Positions 7,512 through 16,622 of a DNA stretch of 46,020 bases are shown piece by piece. This stretch comes from Planctomycetota bacterium. GTDB lineage: Bacteria > Planctomycetota > Phycisphaerae > Phycisphaerales > UBA5793. The notes under the pieces are model-generated. The model ran no database searches. It was not told where the DNA came from and worked only from the letters and a program-made list of their open reading frames with translations. Location: assembly GCA_963205185.1 (NCBI GenBank), contig CAUJHZ010000028.1, positions 1-46,020 on the forward strand, in the 5' to 3' direction. The translations under genes were made by a program, and so were the position numbers. How positions within the stretch are numbered: position 1 is the first letter of the stretch; each line of letters begins with the position of its first letter.

Positions 7512-8849
7512 TTCGGCGTCGCCGTTCACGCCCGCGACGAAGCGCGACGTGGTCAGCCGCATCGGAATCTCGCCCGAGTAGGCTGCTTCGATGGCATTGC
7601 GCAGGTTGATGCGGCCATAGCCGTAGGTGTCATCGATGCCCTGCGAGCCGAGATCGTTGCAGGTCGTCTTGAGGAAGAACTCGACCTCGTCGGGCGTGAG
7701 CGCCGGGTTGGTGGACCAGAGCAGGGCCGCCAGGCCGGAGACCTGCGGGCAGGCCGCGCTGGTGCCGCTGAAATTGCGATACTGATTGTCGCCCTCGCTT
7801 GAGATGTTCCAGACTTCCTCGCCGGGCGCGACGAGATCGACCATGCGGCCGTAGTTCGAGAACGATGACTTGACATCCTGCCGGCTCACGGCCCCGACGA
7901 GTATCACGTCATCGGCATCGCGATCGTTCGTGGTCATGTTCTGGTTCGCGTTGCCCGCCGCCCAGATCATGAGTCCGCCGATCGACTTGATGTACGTCGC
8001 GGTGTCGCGCACGGCCTGGTTGTCCACGCCGCTGTAACTCAGGCTGGCGACTTTGTCGCCGTTCTCGATCGCGGTGGTCGCCGCGTGGTTGAGCCACTCG
8101 ATGGACGAGCCGCCGCCGCCGCTGTTGGTCACGCGGAGCATCCGGTGGCTCAGGTTCCAGCCCATGCCGGTCACGCCGATGCCGTTGTCGCCGTTGGCGG
8201 CAGCGCAGCCCGTGGCGTTCGTGCCGTGACCGTAGATGTCTTCGATGCGACCTCCCTGAGTTTCCCAGAGGCGGTCCACTGCGTTGTAGCCTTCCTGACG
8301 GTGCTGTTGCAGGTCTTCATGGGTGACGCGCACGCCGGTGTCGCACACGCCGACGGTGACTTCCGACGTACCGGTGTGGATGTCCCAGCCGGCGCACGAA
8401 TCGAAACGATCTACGCCGTGGTACCACTGCGAGCCAAACTGCGAATCGTTCGGGCAGTCCTGCGGGTAGACGCGCCAGTTGGGCTCGACGAACTTGAACA
8501 ACCCCGAAACGAGCAGGTGCTCGGCCACGCCGTTCTCGGTAAAGCCGAGAGGCAAGTCAAAAATGTACTGATCCGTCTGCCAGACGTGGTTGCGCACCGC
8601 GGCGATGGCGCCGATCATGGCGACGGCCTGGTCGTAACGCTGCTGCGCGTCGATGCCGCTCAAGCCCTGCTCAATCCAGTGCGACACCGGCCATGGGCGT
8701 GCGATCATCGAGCCTGAGAATTCCTGGTAGCCTGGCTGCTCGACGTAGCGCGCCTGGCCATGGTCGGCCAGAGAGATGTGGGCGCCGACCGATGCGGCCA
8801 GCGCGATACTGAGCATCTGCAGGTTTCGTGGGATGCGGGTGCGTGACAT
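7257..8849 (-). CDS. Secreted subtilisin-like serine peptidase (S8)
   Basis: A protein of 530 residues: signal peptide (about 1-28), an inhibitor-like propeptide ending near KFVEPNWRVYP (about 119-129), an S8 catalytic domain, then a C-terminal beta domain (about 447-530). The triad is complete: Asp170 in GVCDTGVRVTHEDL, His208 in IYGHGTNATGCAA and Ser364 in FSGTSAACPQVSGLAALLW. The oxyanion Asn300 is in WAAGNANQN. It should be an extracytoplasmic endopeptidase released by propeptide cleavage. GGAGGAG lies 6 bases before the ATG. The last 84 residues resemble the ends of two other secreted proteins in the window (22656-23480 and 43822-45528), which suggests a shared sorting or anchoring module. 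It has its own terminator. Confidence 0.94.
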   Translation of the reverse strand: MSRTRIPRNLQMLSIALAASVGAHISLADHGQARYVEQPGYQEFSGSMIARPWPVSHWIEQGLSGIDAQQRYDQAVAMIGAIAAVRNHVWQTDQYIFDLPLGFTENGVAEHLLVSGLFKFVEPNWRVYPQDCPNDSQFGSQWYHGVDRFDSCAGWDIHTGTSEVTVGVCDTGVRVTHEDLQQHRQEGYNAVDRLWETQGGRIEDIYGHGTNATGCAAANGDNGIGVTGMGWNLSHRMLRVTNSGGGGSSIEWLNHAATTAIENGDKVASLSYSGVDNQAVRDTATYIKSIGGLMIWAAGNANQNMTTNDRDADDVILVGAVSRQDVKSSFSNYGRMVDLVAPGEEVWNISSEGDNQYRNFSGTSAACPQVSGLAALLWSTNPALTPDEVEFFLKTTCNDLGSQGIDDTYGYGRINLRNAIEAAYSGEIPMRLTTSRFVAGVNGDAEVTRATPGATVVFVYSVRGLGSTYVPQLDVTLDLTSPVQAGVRTADQDGYALLRKRIPPNSQGTRVWMQAAEFQRVSNVAEVVIE

Positions 8850-8892
8850 CTGATTCTCCTCCGGGGGCCTTGGTTCTCGTTCGTGGTCGTAT

Positions 8893-8910
8893 GAGCCGTG
8901 AGATCGGCTC
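8893..8910. promoter_or_regulatory. Inverted repeat in the subtilase leader
   Basis: GAGCCG-6-CGGCTC, extended outward by ATGAG/CTCTCAT with one extra base, lies 44-61 bases upstream of the subtilase ATG. It could be an operator or a leader hairpin. A TAGAAT-like -10 hexamer on the minus strand lies just upstream without a convincing -35. Confidence 0.3.
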
Positions 8911-8993
8911 TCATTCTAATGCATGGCGGCGGCGATCTGTTCCTCAATGTTGCCCAAAGTGCCGCGCCATTTCACAAAATCCGCGTGCCAGTG

Positions 8994-9923
8994 TCATTTG
9001 GGGCGGCTTTTCGCCGCTGAAAGCAGTGATTCGACCTCTGAGCGGCGAGGGAGCGATGGAATCGCGCCCCTGCGGCTCACCGCCGCGGCCCCGGCCGCGT
9101 TGGCCAGCGCCAGTGTCTGCTCGATGCTCAGTCCTTCGCACCAGCCCACCGTCCAGGCGCCGGCAAAGGCGTCCCCGGCCGCCGTGGTGTCGATGACATC
9201 CACCCGCGGCGCCGGCCGCCGCGTGGTCGTCTGACCGTCGCAATGCACAGCGCCGTCGCGACCCAGCGTCACCACCACGTGCCCGCCCGAAAGCGAGCAC
9301 AGGTGCGAAGCGACCTGCGCCTGCGAGAGCGCCGGGTCATGCAGGTTGGAAACGACGCGGCTCTCCCATTCGTTCACGATCAGTACATCCACGCACTCGA
9401 GCAGCGCCGCAGGGAGGCGCTGAGCGGGCGCGGCATTGAGTATGACGGGCACGTCGTGCTGCCGCGCGATTTCCGCGGCGCGCTGCACCGCTGGCAACGG
9501 CGATTCGAGTTGCATGAGCAGGGCGTCGGCCTGTTCGATCGCCTCGCGGGCTGCTTCGACATCACGCGTGGTGAGCGCCATGTTCGCGCCCGAGGCGACG
9601 ATGATGCTGTTCTGCCCCGCGGCGTCAACGGTGATGACGGCAACGCCTGTGCGCTCGCCGCCTCGCGAGAGAAGGTGCGCGACGTCGATCTGTTCCGAGG
9701 CGAGCAGTTCGCGCAATTCGGCCCCCCATGGATCGCGCCCCACGCAGCCGATGAAGGTGACCTCGGCGCCCAGCCGCGCCGCGGCGACGGCCTGGTTGGC
9801 GCCCTTGCCTCCTGGGAACGTCTGGAAAGATCCACCCAGCAATGTCTCACCGGGCGCGGCAAAGCGCGGGGTCGTCACGACGAGATCCATGTTCACCGAC
9901 CCGACGACGACGATGCGCGGCAT
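8994..9923 (-). CDS. rbsK: Ribokinase (PfkB family)
   Basis: A protein of 309 residues, the normal length for ribokinase, which phosphorylates D-ribose at O5 with ATP. The N-terminal signature is VVVGSVNMDLVV, and the sugar-binding motif is FPGGKGANQAVAAARLGA (PfkB signature 1). The C-terminal catalytic motif is DTTAAGDAFAGAW (PfkB signature 2), in which the catalytic Asp is present and the first Gly of GAGD is Ala, as in many true ribokinases. No ribose transporter, RbsD or LacI-type regulator is adjacent, so the sugar source is unclear and another pentose or nucleoside cannot be excluded. The gene is separated from the upstream GH38-like gene by a repeat cluster. Confidence 0.9.
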   Translation of the reverse strand: MPRIVVVGSVNMDLVVTTPRFAAPGETLLGGSFQTFPGGKGANQAVAAARLGAEVTFIGCVGRDPWGAELRELLASEQIDVAHLLSRGGERTGVAVITVDAAGQNSIIVASGANMALTTRDVEAAREAIEQADALLMQLESPLPAVQRAAEIARQHDVPVILNAAPAQRLPAALLECVDVLIVNEWESRVVSNLHDPALSQAQVASHLCSLSGGHVVVTLGRDGAVHCDGQTTTRRPAPRVDVIDTTAAGDAFAGAWTVGWCEGLSIEQTLALANAAGAAAVSRRGAIPSLPRRSEVESLLSAAKSRPK

Positions 9924-9998
9924 GGAGCATCATATCGCGAGTTGAAGAGCCCGCTTGAGCACGCGTGACGCGCTCCGGGACGGCGTCAGCCGGTTTCC

Positions 9999-10108
9999 GT
10001 CATTCCTGCGAAGGCAGGAATCCACGCGCGTGCAAGGGCGCTCGATTGGGGAATCGAAGACGAACATCCCAGCCCGTTCGACTGGATGCCTGCCTGCGCA
10101 GGCATGAC
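9999..10108. repeat. Palindromic-ended intergenic repeat, copy B (110 bp)
   Basis: The left arm is GTCATTCCTGCGAAGGCAGG followed by AATCCA. The CGTGCAAG box lies about 7 bases further on, then a variable middle. The right arm is TGGATGCCTGCCTGCGCAGG followed by CATGAC. Left and right arms are inverses of each other. Translation in several frames gives spurious PAQAGI-type peptides. It fills most of the 279-base gap between the GH38-like gene and ribokinase, both on the minus strand. Confidence 0.8.
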
Positions 10109-10148
10109 GCTGCTGGCGCACCGTTGGCCACCCAACCCGCACAGGCGC

Positions 10149-10169
10149 GCCTGCCTGCGCAGGCATGAC
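10149..10169. repeat. Solitary right arm of the same repeat
   Basis: CCTGCCTGCGCAGGCATGAC repeats the right arm of copy B about 41 bases downstream without its own left arm. This is consistent with a decayed or tandem half-copy. Confidence 0.65.
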
Positions 10170-10202
10170 GGCACGTGCCGCGACGGCACATGTCAGAGTA
10201 AG

Positions 10203-12851
10203 TCATTCTCCAACGCGGTGCACGGTCGCCCAGACCTCGCGCTTCGCATCAAGATCGCGATACTCCTTGCGGCCCATCACCATGTCGGCGTACACGGTCG
10301 CGATTTCGCGCGGCCGCATGGTGAAGCGCACCTGCGACCATTGCAGCGGCCGGCCGCGAAAAGCGTAACACCCGCCCGTCTTCGGATCGATCGACCACTC
10401 CGGCGGCTCGGCGGGCGTCACTTCGAGCCAGCACGTATCTTCACCTGCTGCAACGTGCGCACCGACTTCGCCCATGAGGTTCGTCTTGGCGGCGCTGACC
10501 ACCGATCCAACAAGCTTGAGTGCGACTTCAGCCGGCTCGCCGTTGTACTCCACCAGTCGAATGATGAACGGATGCGTGCACGCGCCTTCACTGCGCCGCG
10601 CCATCTCGTGCCCGGCCCAGTCCGGCAGATGCTCGCCTGACTTGTTCGACTCGCGGAAGAATGCCGAGGCGAGCACGCCGGGCGCACCCTCGACGCTGAG
10701 CGGGCCGAAGACGGGCGGCACATCACCTTGCGACGATCCAGCCGTTTCAATCTCGCAGAGGCCGTACACGCGGTTGCACTTGTTGGCATGCGAATAGTTG
10801 TGCTCCCACGCGACTCGCATCAATTCCGCATGACTCGCCCGCGCGAAAGGCCAGATAAGAATCTGCATGTCGCCCGACCACGCGTCGTATCGATCCTCAT
10901 CCCATGGGTCGTAGACGTTGAGAACATGCTCGGCTCCATCATCCGTACGCAAGAACTGCTGCGCACCATCATGGACATACGCCACGCCGCGCGACGATAA
11001 TTCTGCCGCATCTCGGAACGCAACGACGTGTTGTGCCGTGAAGGGACGCTCGATCGTCTCGAACCACTGCGGCGAAGTCATCCAGTCGCCCTCGGGATAC
11101 TTGCGCTGAAATGAGCCGCTCGGATCAATCACGCTGACCGCGCCGACCGTATCAGCTGTAAGCGAATGGGCAAAACCCATTGCAATTGCGCTGCGCAGCG
11201 CACCGGAATAGCCGGGATCCGGCCTCCCGCTCTGATCCATAACCTCAATCAGCACCGCATCGAGCGTGTCGTGCAGGCTCACGACGATGTCGATAGCCGC
11301 TCCCGGCTCGTGGTCACTGGTTCGATAGATACCGACGCATTGTCGGCGCGGCTGCGCCGATTCGCCATCAACGCGCACGATGGATTGACTGAAGCGATCC
11401 GCCTTTCCGTTGATGACGCGCTGAAACGACAGGAGGGGCACATCGACCCGCAGTATTCCATCAGGGAAAGTTTCGGATCGGATCTGGGTAATCACGCCGC
11501 GTTTCTGATCGATGTCGACCTGTAGCGCGCCACGGTGAAGGCGCAGCATGGTGTCATCGATCTCCTGCACTTCCGCCGCCGGACGCGGTCGCGTCGCCCG
11601 CGTATGCGGCAGTGCGAATCCAAACGGCGGGACTCCGTCGGCCAGCCGCAATCCGGATGCCTCTCCACCTGGAGCATAACGCTGCGGCACCGGCCACGCA
11701 AGTTGATTCGTGAGCACGGGCGCCGGCGGCCCAGCGACGCGGGCGCCGATGATCGCAGCCGCCCGCTCTGCAATCCGATCCGCCATGCTCCGCGCTCGAG
11801 CAAATTGCTCGTAGCCCACGAAACCGCACAACCCCTCGCACTCGTGATTGTCATGGTGCTGCGCCGCCAGCAATTCGCGCCACGCTTCGTCGATCTCCCA
11901 GGTCGGATACACATCCCACTGCGCATACGGCCGACCGAGCAGGCTCGCCGTCGCCGCCAGTGATTCGGCGCCAAGGATCGCGTGCTCACATCCACGACTG
12001 GCGCGCGGATGCTTGTCACCATTCTTCCCAAGCGTCATCCCATGCCACACATCATCCATCGTGTAGCGGCGCACCGGCGCATCGACGCTGCCGATCTTCT
12101 CAATCACCTCTGAAAGCGTACCCGGTACGATTTCAAACTCCGGATTGGCGATCAACTCCTTCAACTTCGGCAGCAGCACTTCGCTGCGGCACATCCAGTC
12201 CTTGCTGGGCATCAACTCGACCCACTGCACGATCGCGGGCTCTTTCAGATCGCGCAGCAGTCTCGATTCAAACAGCGGCGCGAAGTCCTCGGGCCACTGG
12301 TGCAGGTTCAGCTCGTTGCGCGGCAGCGCGGGCAGATGCGAGCCGTCGATGCCCTCCCAGATGATCAGTGCATGCGGCTCGCGCGGCACTTCGGGCGTGT
12401 GCCACGTCCATTGAAAGAACAGGCACGCGCCGGTGTAGCCGCACTGGCGCAGCAACTGCGGCAACTGCGGGAAGAAGTAGAACTCCTCCTCCCAGAATGC
12501 GCGCGGCCGCACCCCGAGCAGCCGCCGCGTGGCGCGCACGCCGTACGTCAGTTGTCGAATGTTCGACTCACAGCCGTTGAACAGGCCGTAGGGCTGGCCA
12601 TAGGAACAGCCGACCGGCTCGATGACGCCCTGGGCGATCGCTTCGCGCAGTTCGGCCAGCGCTTCCGGGCACTCGGCGGCCATCTTCTCGTAGCCGATGG
12701 CGTCGAAGTTGACATTGCCCCGGACGCCCGCTTCGCGGCAGAGATGCAGCATGTCGCGCACGCTGCCGGGCAGCACGTCGTAACCCCACAGCCACTGCAT
12801 GTCCACCCAGTGCATGTGGTTGCCGAAGGTGAAGTGAACGGGCTTGCGCAT
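10203..12851 (-). CDS. Glycoside hydrolase family 38-like protein
   Basis: A protein of 882 residues with an N-terminal (alpha/beta)7-type domain, a helical middle and a large C-terminal beta domain, as in GH38 alpha-mannosidases. Family-like motifs are GNHMHWVDMQWLWGYD (H-x-HW-D region), NGCESNIRQLTYG (the GES..R segment), FWEEEFYFFPQLPQLL, and AQHHDNHECEG (the QHHD zinc-side motif). There is no signal peptide, so it probably acts in the cytoplasm on imported oligosaccharides or glycosides. In my alignment the position of the usual aspartate nucleophile (QPD) is QPY, residues 86-88, so mannosidase activity is doubtful. It is 15 bases downstream of the AbgT-type transporter and surely co-transcribed with it. 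Confidence 0.72.
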   Translation of the reverse strand: MRKPVHFTFGNHMHWVDMQWLWGYDVLPGSVRDMLHLCREAGVRGNVNFDAIGYEKMAAECPEALAELREAIAQGVIEPVGCSYGQPYGLFNGCESNIRQLTYGVRATRRLLGVRPRAFWEEEFYFFPQLPQLLRQCGYTGACLFFQWTWHTPEVPREPHALIIWEGIDGSHLPALPRNELNLHQWPEDFAPLFESRLLRDLKEPAIVQWVELMPSKDWMCRSEVLLPKLKELIANPEFEIVPGTLSEVIEKIGSVDAPVRRYTMDDVWHGMTLGKNGDKHPRASRGCEHAILGAESLAATASLLGRPYAQWDVYPTWEIDEAWRELLAAQHHDNHECEGLCGFVGYEQFARARSMADRIAERAAAIIGARVAGPPAPVLTNQLAWPVPQRYAPGGEASGLRLADGVPPFGFALPHTRATRPRPAAEVQEIDDTMLRLHRGALQVDIDQKRGVITQIRSETFPDGILRVDVPLLSFQRVINGKADRFSQSIVRVDGESAQPRRQCVGIYRTSDHEPGAAIDIVVSLHDTLDAVLIEVMDQSGRPDPGYSGALRSAIAMGFAHSLTADTVGAVSVIDPSGSFQRKYPEGDWMTSPQWFETIERPFTAQHVVAFRDAAELSSRGVAYVHDGAQQFLRTDDGAEHVLNVYDPWDEDRYDAWSGDMQILIWPFARASHAELMRVAWEHNYSHANKCNRVYGLCEIETAGSSQGDVPPVFGPLSVEGAPGVLASAFFRESNKSGEHLPDWAGHEMARRSEGACTHPFIIRLVEYNGEPAEVALKLVGSVVSAAKTNLMGEVGAHVAAGEDTCWLEVTPAEPPEWSIDPKTGGCYAFRGRPLQWSQVRFTMRPREIATVYADMVMGRKEYRDLDAKREVWATVHRVGE

Positions 12852-12866
12852 GTGTCACTGCTGAAT

Positions 12867-14645
12867 TCAGAACTGCGGGGTGTAAGTCAGTCCGCCATCG
12901 ATGCCCAGCGGCAGGCCGAGCCACATCCACACGAGCAGCATGATGGTCCAGACAATGGTGAAAACGATCGTGTACGGCATCATCATCGAGATCAGCGTAC
13001 CCATGCCCGAGCGCGGCACGTACTTTTGCATGAACACGAGGATGATGATGAGGTAGGCGTTCAGCGGCGTGATGATGTTGCTGGTCGAATCGCCGATGCG
13101 GTAGGCCGCCTGCGTAAGTTCCGGGGAAATGCCGACCATCATGAACATGGGTACGAAGATCGGCGCGAACATGGCGTACTTGGCGCTCATCGACCCGACA
13201 AAGAGATTGAACACCACGGTCACCAGGATGAACGCGACCATCAGCGTGTAGGGCGAGAAGCCGGCCTGGCCGAGTGCCTGCCCGCCGGCGAGCGCGAGCA
13301 TGCGATCGAGGCCGGAGTACTTGAACAATTCAGTGAATTGCGCCGCGAAAAACGCCAGCACGATGATGGGCGCCATGTAGGCGATGGAATCGACGAGCAG
13401 CTTCGCCACATCCTTGTCGTTGCGCAACTTTCCGACTGACACACCGTAAAAGATGGCGCCGGTGATAAAGCAGAGGAAGATCATCGGCACGATGCAGTTC
13501 ACCCAACGGTCGAAGTGTTCGGCGCTGGGAACGAGGATCAGATCATCCTTCACCAGGGCGGTGGCCGGCGGCGGCCCCTGCGTTTGGGTGTCCCACACTT
13601 CCGCAATGACATCGTTCTTCGGGTTCGCGGGATCGGGCATTTTGTAGGTATGAAGCGGCCATCCGGGAACAATGATCATCGCCAGCAGGATGCCCAGCGC
13701 CAGAAGGAAGCCGATCGCGCCGAACCCGAGGCCGCGAATCTCTTCGGCCTTGAGGCGCTGCTCGGCGAGTTCTTCGGCCGAGGGCGTCATTGGACCGCCG
13801 TCTTCCGGCGATTTCCGATTCAACCGACGCTCGACGAACCATGATGTGACGGCCCATCCCAGAAACGTCACCACAATGGTCGATGCGATCATGAACCACC
13901 AATTGCACGCCGCGTTGACCCGGTAATTCTCGTCTACAACCTGCGCACCCAGTGTGGTAAAGTTGGCGAGCATCGGATCGAGGCCAGTGATGAACAGATT
14001 GGCGTTGAAGCCGGCGGCCACGCCGGCGAACACCGCGGCTATCCCGGCCAGCGGTGAGCGGCCCACTGACTTGTAGAGCGCTGCAGCCAGCGGCGGCAGG
14101 ACGACGTATCCTGCGTCCAGCGTCATCGAACTCATCACCCCGACGAAAACCATTGTGGGCGTGAGAAGCGCATCGGGCACCACGAGCATCACGCTCTTGA
14201 GCGACGCGGCGAGTAACCCCGTGCGCTCGGCGATCCCGATGCCGAGCATGCCCACGAGCACCACTCCCAGTGGCGGGAACGCCATGAAGCTCTTCACCAT
14301 GTTCGCCAGAGTCCAATAGAGGCCCTCGCGGCTCAATACGTTTCTCGCCTCGAGCGTCTCGCCGGTGGGCACCCACTGGACCTCCGGCTCGCCGGTGGCT
14401 TCATCGATCACCGGCTTCTCATGTACCGAGCCATCTTCGGAGACGACTTGCATCATCACCGGCGTCGGCAGCGACTTGCGCACGACCCACTCGTTCTTGG
14501 CCGCGAAATACGACAGAATCATGACACCCAGCGCACCGATCAGAAACAGCGTCGCCGGGTCCGGCAGTTTGTTGCCGACCCACTCGATGAAGTCCAGAAT
14601 GCCTTTTGATCCGGATCCGTGCCCGCTGGTGGTCGAGGTGGCCAT
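12867..14645 (-). CDS. AbgT-family transporter
   Basis: A protein of 592 residues with about 11-13 hydrophobic segments. Two AbgT hallmarks are visible: NLFVGSMSAKYAMFAPIFVP and YRIGDSTSNIITPLNAYL. Family members import p-aminobenzoyl-glutamate or export sulfonamides using a cation gradient. It is longer than AbgT (about 510 residues) because of two hydrophilic insertions, one near residues 50-105 and one near 330-380. The first 15 residues are Gly/Ser-rich. AGGAG lies 8 bases before the ATG. Its partner gene is a GH38-like enzyme, not the amidohydrolases AbgA/AbgB, so the substrate may not be a folate fragment. Confidence 0.88.
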   Translation of the reverse strand: MATSTTSGHGSGSKGILDFIEWVGNKLPDPATLFLIGALGVMILSYFAAKNEWVVRKSLPTPVMMQVVSEDGSVHEKPVIDEATGEPEVQWVPTGETLEARNVLSREGLYWTLANMVKSFMAFPPLGVVLVGMLGIGIAERTGLLAASLKSVMLVVPDALLTPTMVFVGVMSSMTLDAGYVVLPPLAAALYKSVGRSPLAGIAAVFAGVAAGFNANLFITGLDPMLANFTTLGAQVVDENYRVNAACNWWFMIASTIVVTFLGWAVTSWFVERRLNRKSPEDGGPMTPSAEELAEQRLKAEEIRGLGFGAIGFLLALGILLAMIIVPGWPLHTYKMPDPANPKNDVIAEVWDTQTQGPPPATALVKDDLILVPSAEHFDRWVNCIVPMIFLCFITGAIFYGVSVGKLRNDKDVAKLLVDSIAYMAPIIVLAFFAAQFTELFKYSGLDRMLALAGGQALGQAGFSPYTLMVAFILVTVVFNLFVGSMSAKYAMFAPIFVPMFMMVGISPELTQAAYRIGDSTSNIITPLNAYLIIILVFMQKYVPRSGMGTLISMMMPYTIVFTIVWTIMLLVWMWLGLPLGIDGGLTYTPQF

Positions 14646-14870
14646 CGCCTCGTCTCCTGTGGTCTGAGCAGACGTGTCTGGGGAAACTGCCGCGGGTTGG
14701 TTATAGCGGGCTCACGGGTCTCGCGAAAGCCCCCGGGGCCAATCTGTCCGTCGGCTTGGCTGGGCGAATCCTCGTCGCCGCGCCGGGCGCATCGGCGGAG
14801 ATTGACGCTCGCCGGCGCTTCGATCCGACTGTACAATTGCAATTCACTCTCGCGTCGCCCCCTGTCTTGG

Positions 14871-16607
14871 ATGAACACCGTGAACCAAACGGTCGCGGGC
14901 ACCCCGGCCACCACCCTGGCTCCCCCGGTACAAGTCGCCGCGCCGTGGTCGATGAGCGGCCGCGTCCGCCGATGGCTCGTTGTGCTCATCCTCGCCGCCC
15001 AGAGCATCTTTCCGATCTGGCTCAGTCTCAACGACCACCCGCTGTACGCCCCCGACGAGGGCCGCTACGGCTCGGTGAGCGAGGCCATGGTCCAGACCGG
15101 GAACTGGCTCGTTCCGATGATCGATGGCCACCCGCACCTGACCAAGCCGCCGCTGGTGTACTGGCTGCAGGCGGCGGCGCTGAAGGCGGTCGGCGAAGAC
15201 GAATTCGCCCTGCGCCTGCCATCGGTGCTCGCCGCGACACTGATCGTGCTGATCACCTTCGGGCTGGGCGCCAGGTGGGGTGGGGCGCGGCGCGGGTTGA
15301 TCGCCGCGGGCCTGCTCTCGCTCATGCCCCTGCATGTTGCCGTAGGTCGGCTGGCGATCACCGATTCGGTGCTGACGCTCTTCTGGCTGGCCGCGCTCGC
15401 CGCCGGCTGCATGGCTGTGGAGCGCGGCGGCGAGTCTGATCGCCGGTCCTGGCCGTGGGCCGGGGCGATGTGGCTCGCCGTGGCGCTGGGCCTGCTTGCC
15501 AAGGGGCCCTTGGCGCTGGCGCCCGTTGCGGTGCTGCTCATCTGGCTGGCGCTCACCGGCCGATGGGCCCTGGCGCGGCGGCTGCACCTCTGGGGAGCGG
15601 CCCTGGCGTGCCTGCCTCTCGCCCTCTGGGCCTGGCGGATCGTGCAGAGCGAGCCGCAGGCGATCTCCATCTGGCGCTATGAGATGCTCAATCGCGCCAC
15701 GGGCAGCGGCGACCACCCCGAGCCATTCTGGTTCTACCTTCCGATCGTCATCTGCGGGCTCTTTCCCGCCACGGCCACGTTGAGCCTGCCCGGCGTCGAA
15801 TATTCCTGGCGCGACGGCTGGAAGTACTGTCGCACCGCCGGCATCGGCAGCCTGCTGGCGCTGGCGATCGTTGTGCCGCTGATCGGCTTCACGTTCATGA
15901 GCGGCAAACTCGCGACCTACGTCCTCCCCCTGGCGCCACCTCTGGCTCTGCTCACGGCTGGCGTGCTTGAGAATCGGCTCCTGTCGGCGAGTCGCCACGC
16001 GAAGCAGGCGAAGAAGGCCCTCCAGTCGATCGCCGCGGTCTGCATCAGTTCGGCAATCGTGCTTGTCGTCGTGCTCGTCGGCATCGCCCGGCTCACGCCG
16101 CAAGCCCTCTGGGTCGCCGTCCTCGTATCGCTGCTCCCATTGACGGCGCTGATGATCTGGCGCCTCTGGCCGCTCATCAGCGGCGACCTGTACCGCTCGA
16201 TGGCCGCCCTGGCGCTGCTGTGGGTCGCGGCAGGCATCGCCTGGATCGGCGCGTTCGAGTTTGAAGATGCGGTCTTGAGAGCGTACGGCACGGCACAACT
16301 CATGGACGTGGTGCACGAACAGCCCGGGTTGCGCGACCCCATCATCGCCACCGTCGGCTACGACGATCCGACACTGTTTCGCTACGTCCAGCACCCCGCC
16401 ACGGCGTTGAAAGGTTCGCAGATCGAGCAGTGGGTCGATTCGCTCTCCGCCGACGATCGCTGCCGCGCCGTGCTGCTGGCCAAGGAAGATGTCTGGCGGC
16501 AGATCATGGAGCGCCGCCCGCAAGTCTCAAGCCTCCTAGCCGACGTCGGCAAAGGCACCTACCGCATCAACACGAGCGTCATCATCCTGCGCCCTCTGCA
16601 GCAGTGA
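14871..16607 (+). CDS. ArnT/PMT-like membrane glycosyltransferase (GT-C)
   Basis: A protein of about 578 residues with 11-12 predicted membrane segments. The GT-C catalytic loop is NDHPLYAPDEGRYGSVSEAM, where the DE pair is the conserved acid motif, followed by LVPMIDGHPHLTKPPLVYWL, typical of ArnT/dolichyl-phosphate-mannose transferase homologues. Such enzymes move a sugar from a polyprenyl-phosphate carrier to a lipid or protein on the outer face of the inner membrane. The C-terminal 100 residues form a soluble domain. The start at 14871 is the first ATG before a run of conserved sequence. It has no strong ribosome binding site (a CTTGG precedes it). It is convergent with the response-regulator operon, with 15 bases between stops. 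Confidence 0.85.
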   Translation: MNTVNQTVAGTPATTLAPPVQVAAPWSMSGRVRRWLVVLILAAQSIFPIWLSLNDHPLYAPDEGRYGSVSEAMVQTGNWLVPMIDGHPHLTKPPLVYWLQAAALKAVGEDEFALRLPSVLAATLIVLITFGLGARWGGARRGLIAAGLLSLMPLHVAVGRLAITDSVLTLFWLAALAAGCMAVERGGESDRRSWPWAGAMWLAVALGLLAKGPLALAPVAVLLIWLALTGRWALARRLHLWGAALACLPLALWAWRIVQSEPQAISIWRYEMLNRATGSGDHPEPFWFYLPIVICGLFPATATLSLPGVEYSWRDGWKYCRTAGIGSLLALAIVVPLIGFTFMSGKLATYVLPLAPPLALLTAGVLENRLLSASRHAKQAKKALQSIAAVCISSAIVLVVVLVGIARLTPQALWVAVLVSLLPLTALMIWRLWPLISGDLYRSMAALALLWVAAGIAWIGAFEFEDAVLRAYGTAQLMDVVHEQPGLRDPIIATVGYDDPTLFRYVQHPATALKGSQIEQWVDSLSADDRCRAVLLAKEDVWRQIMERRPQVSSLLADVGKGTYRINTSVIILRPLQQ

Positions 16608-16622
16608 CTTCCAGCGGCGCGC

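Noticed and set aside
9930-10206. Overlapping short frames reading MPAQAGI or similar
   Set aside because: They are translations of the palindromic repeat arms and appear on both strands in several frames.
14800-14840. TTGACG ... TACAAT as a promoter before the glycosyltransferase
   Set aside because: The spacer is 24 bases, too long for a sigma-70 promoter.
14844-16523. Minus-strand open frame of 559 codons opposite the glycosyltransferase
   Set aside because: Composition (Arg/Gln/Gly/His-rich) and lack of motifs mark it as a shadow. The plus strand has the GT-C catalytic loop and membrane segments.
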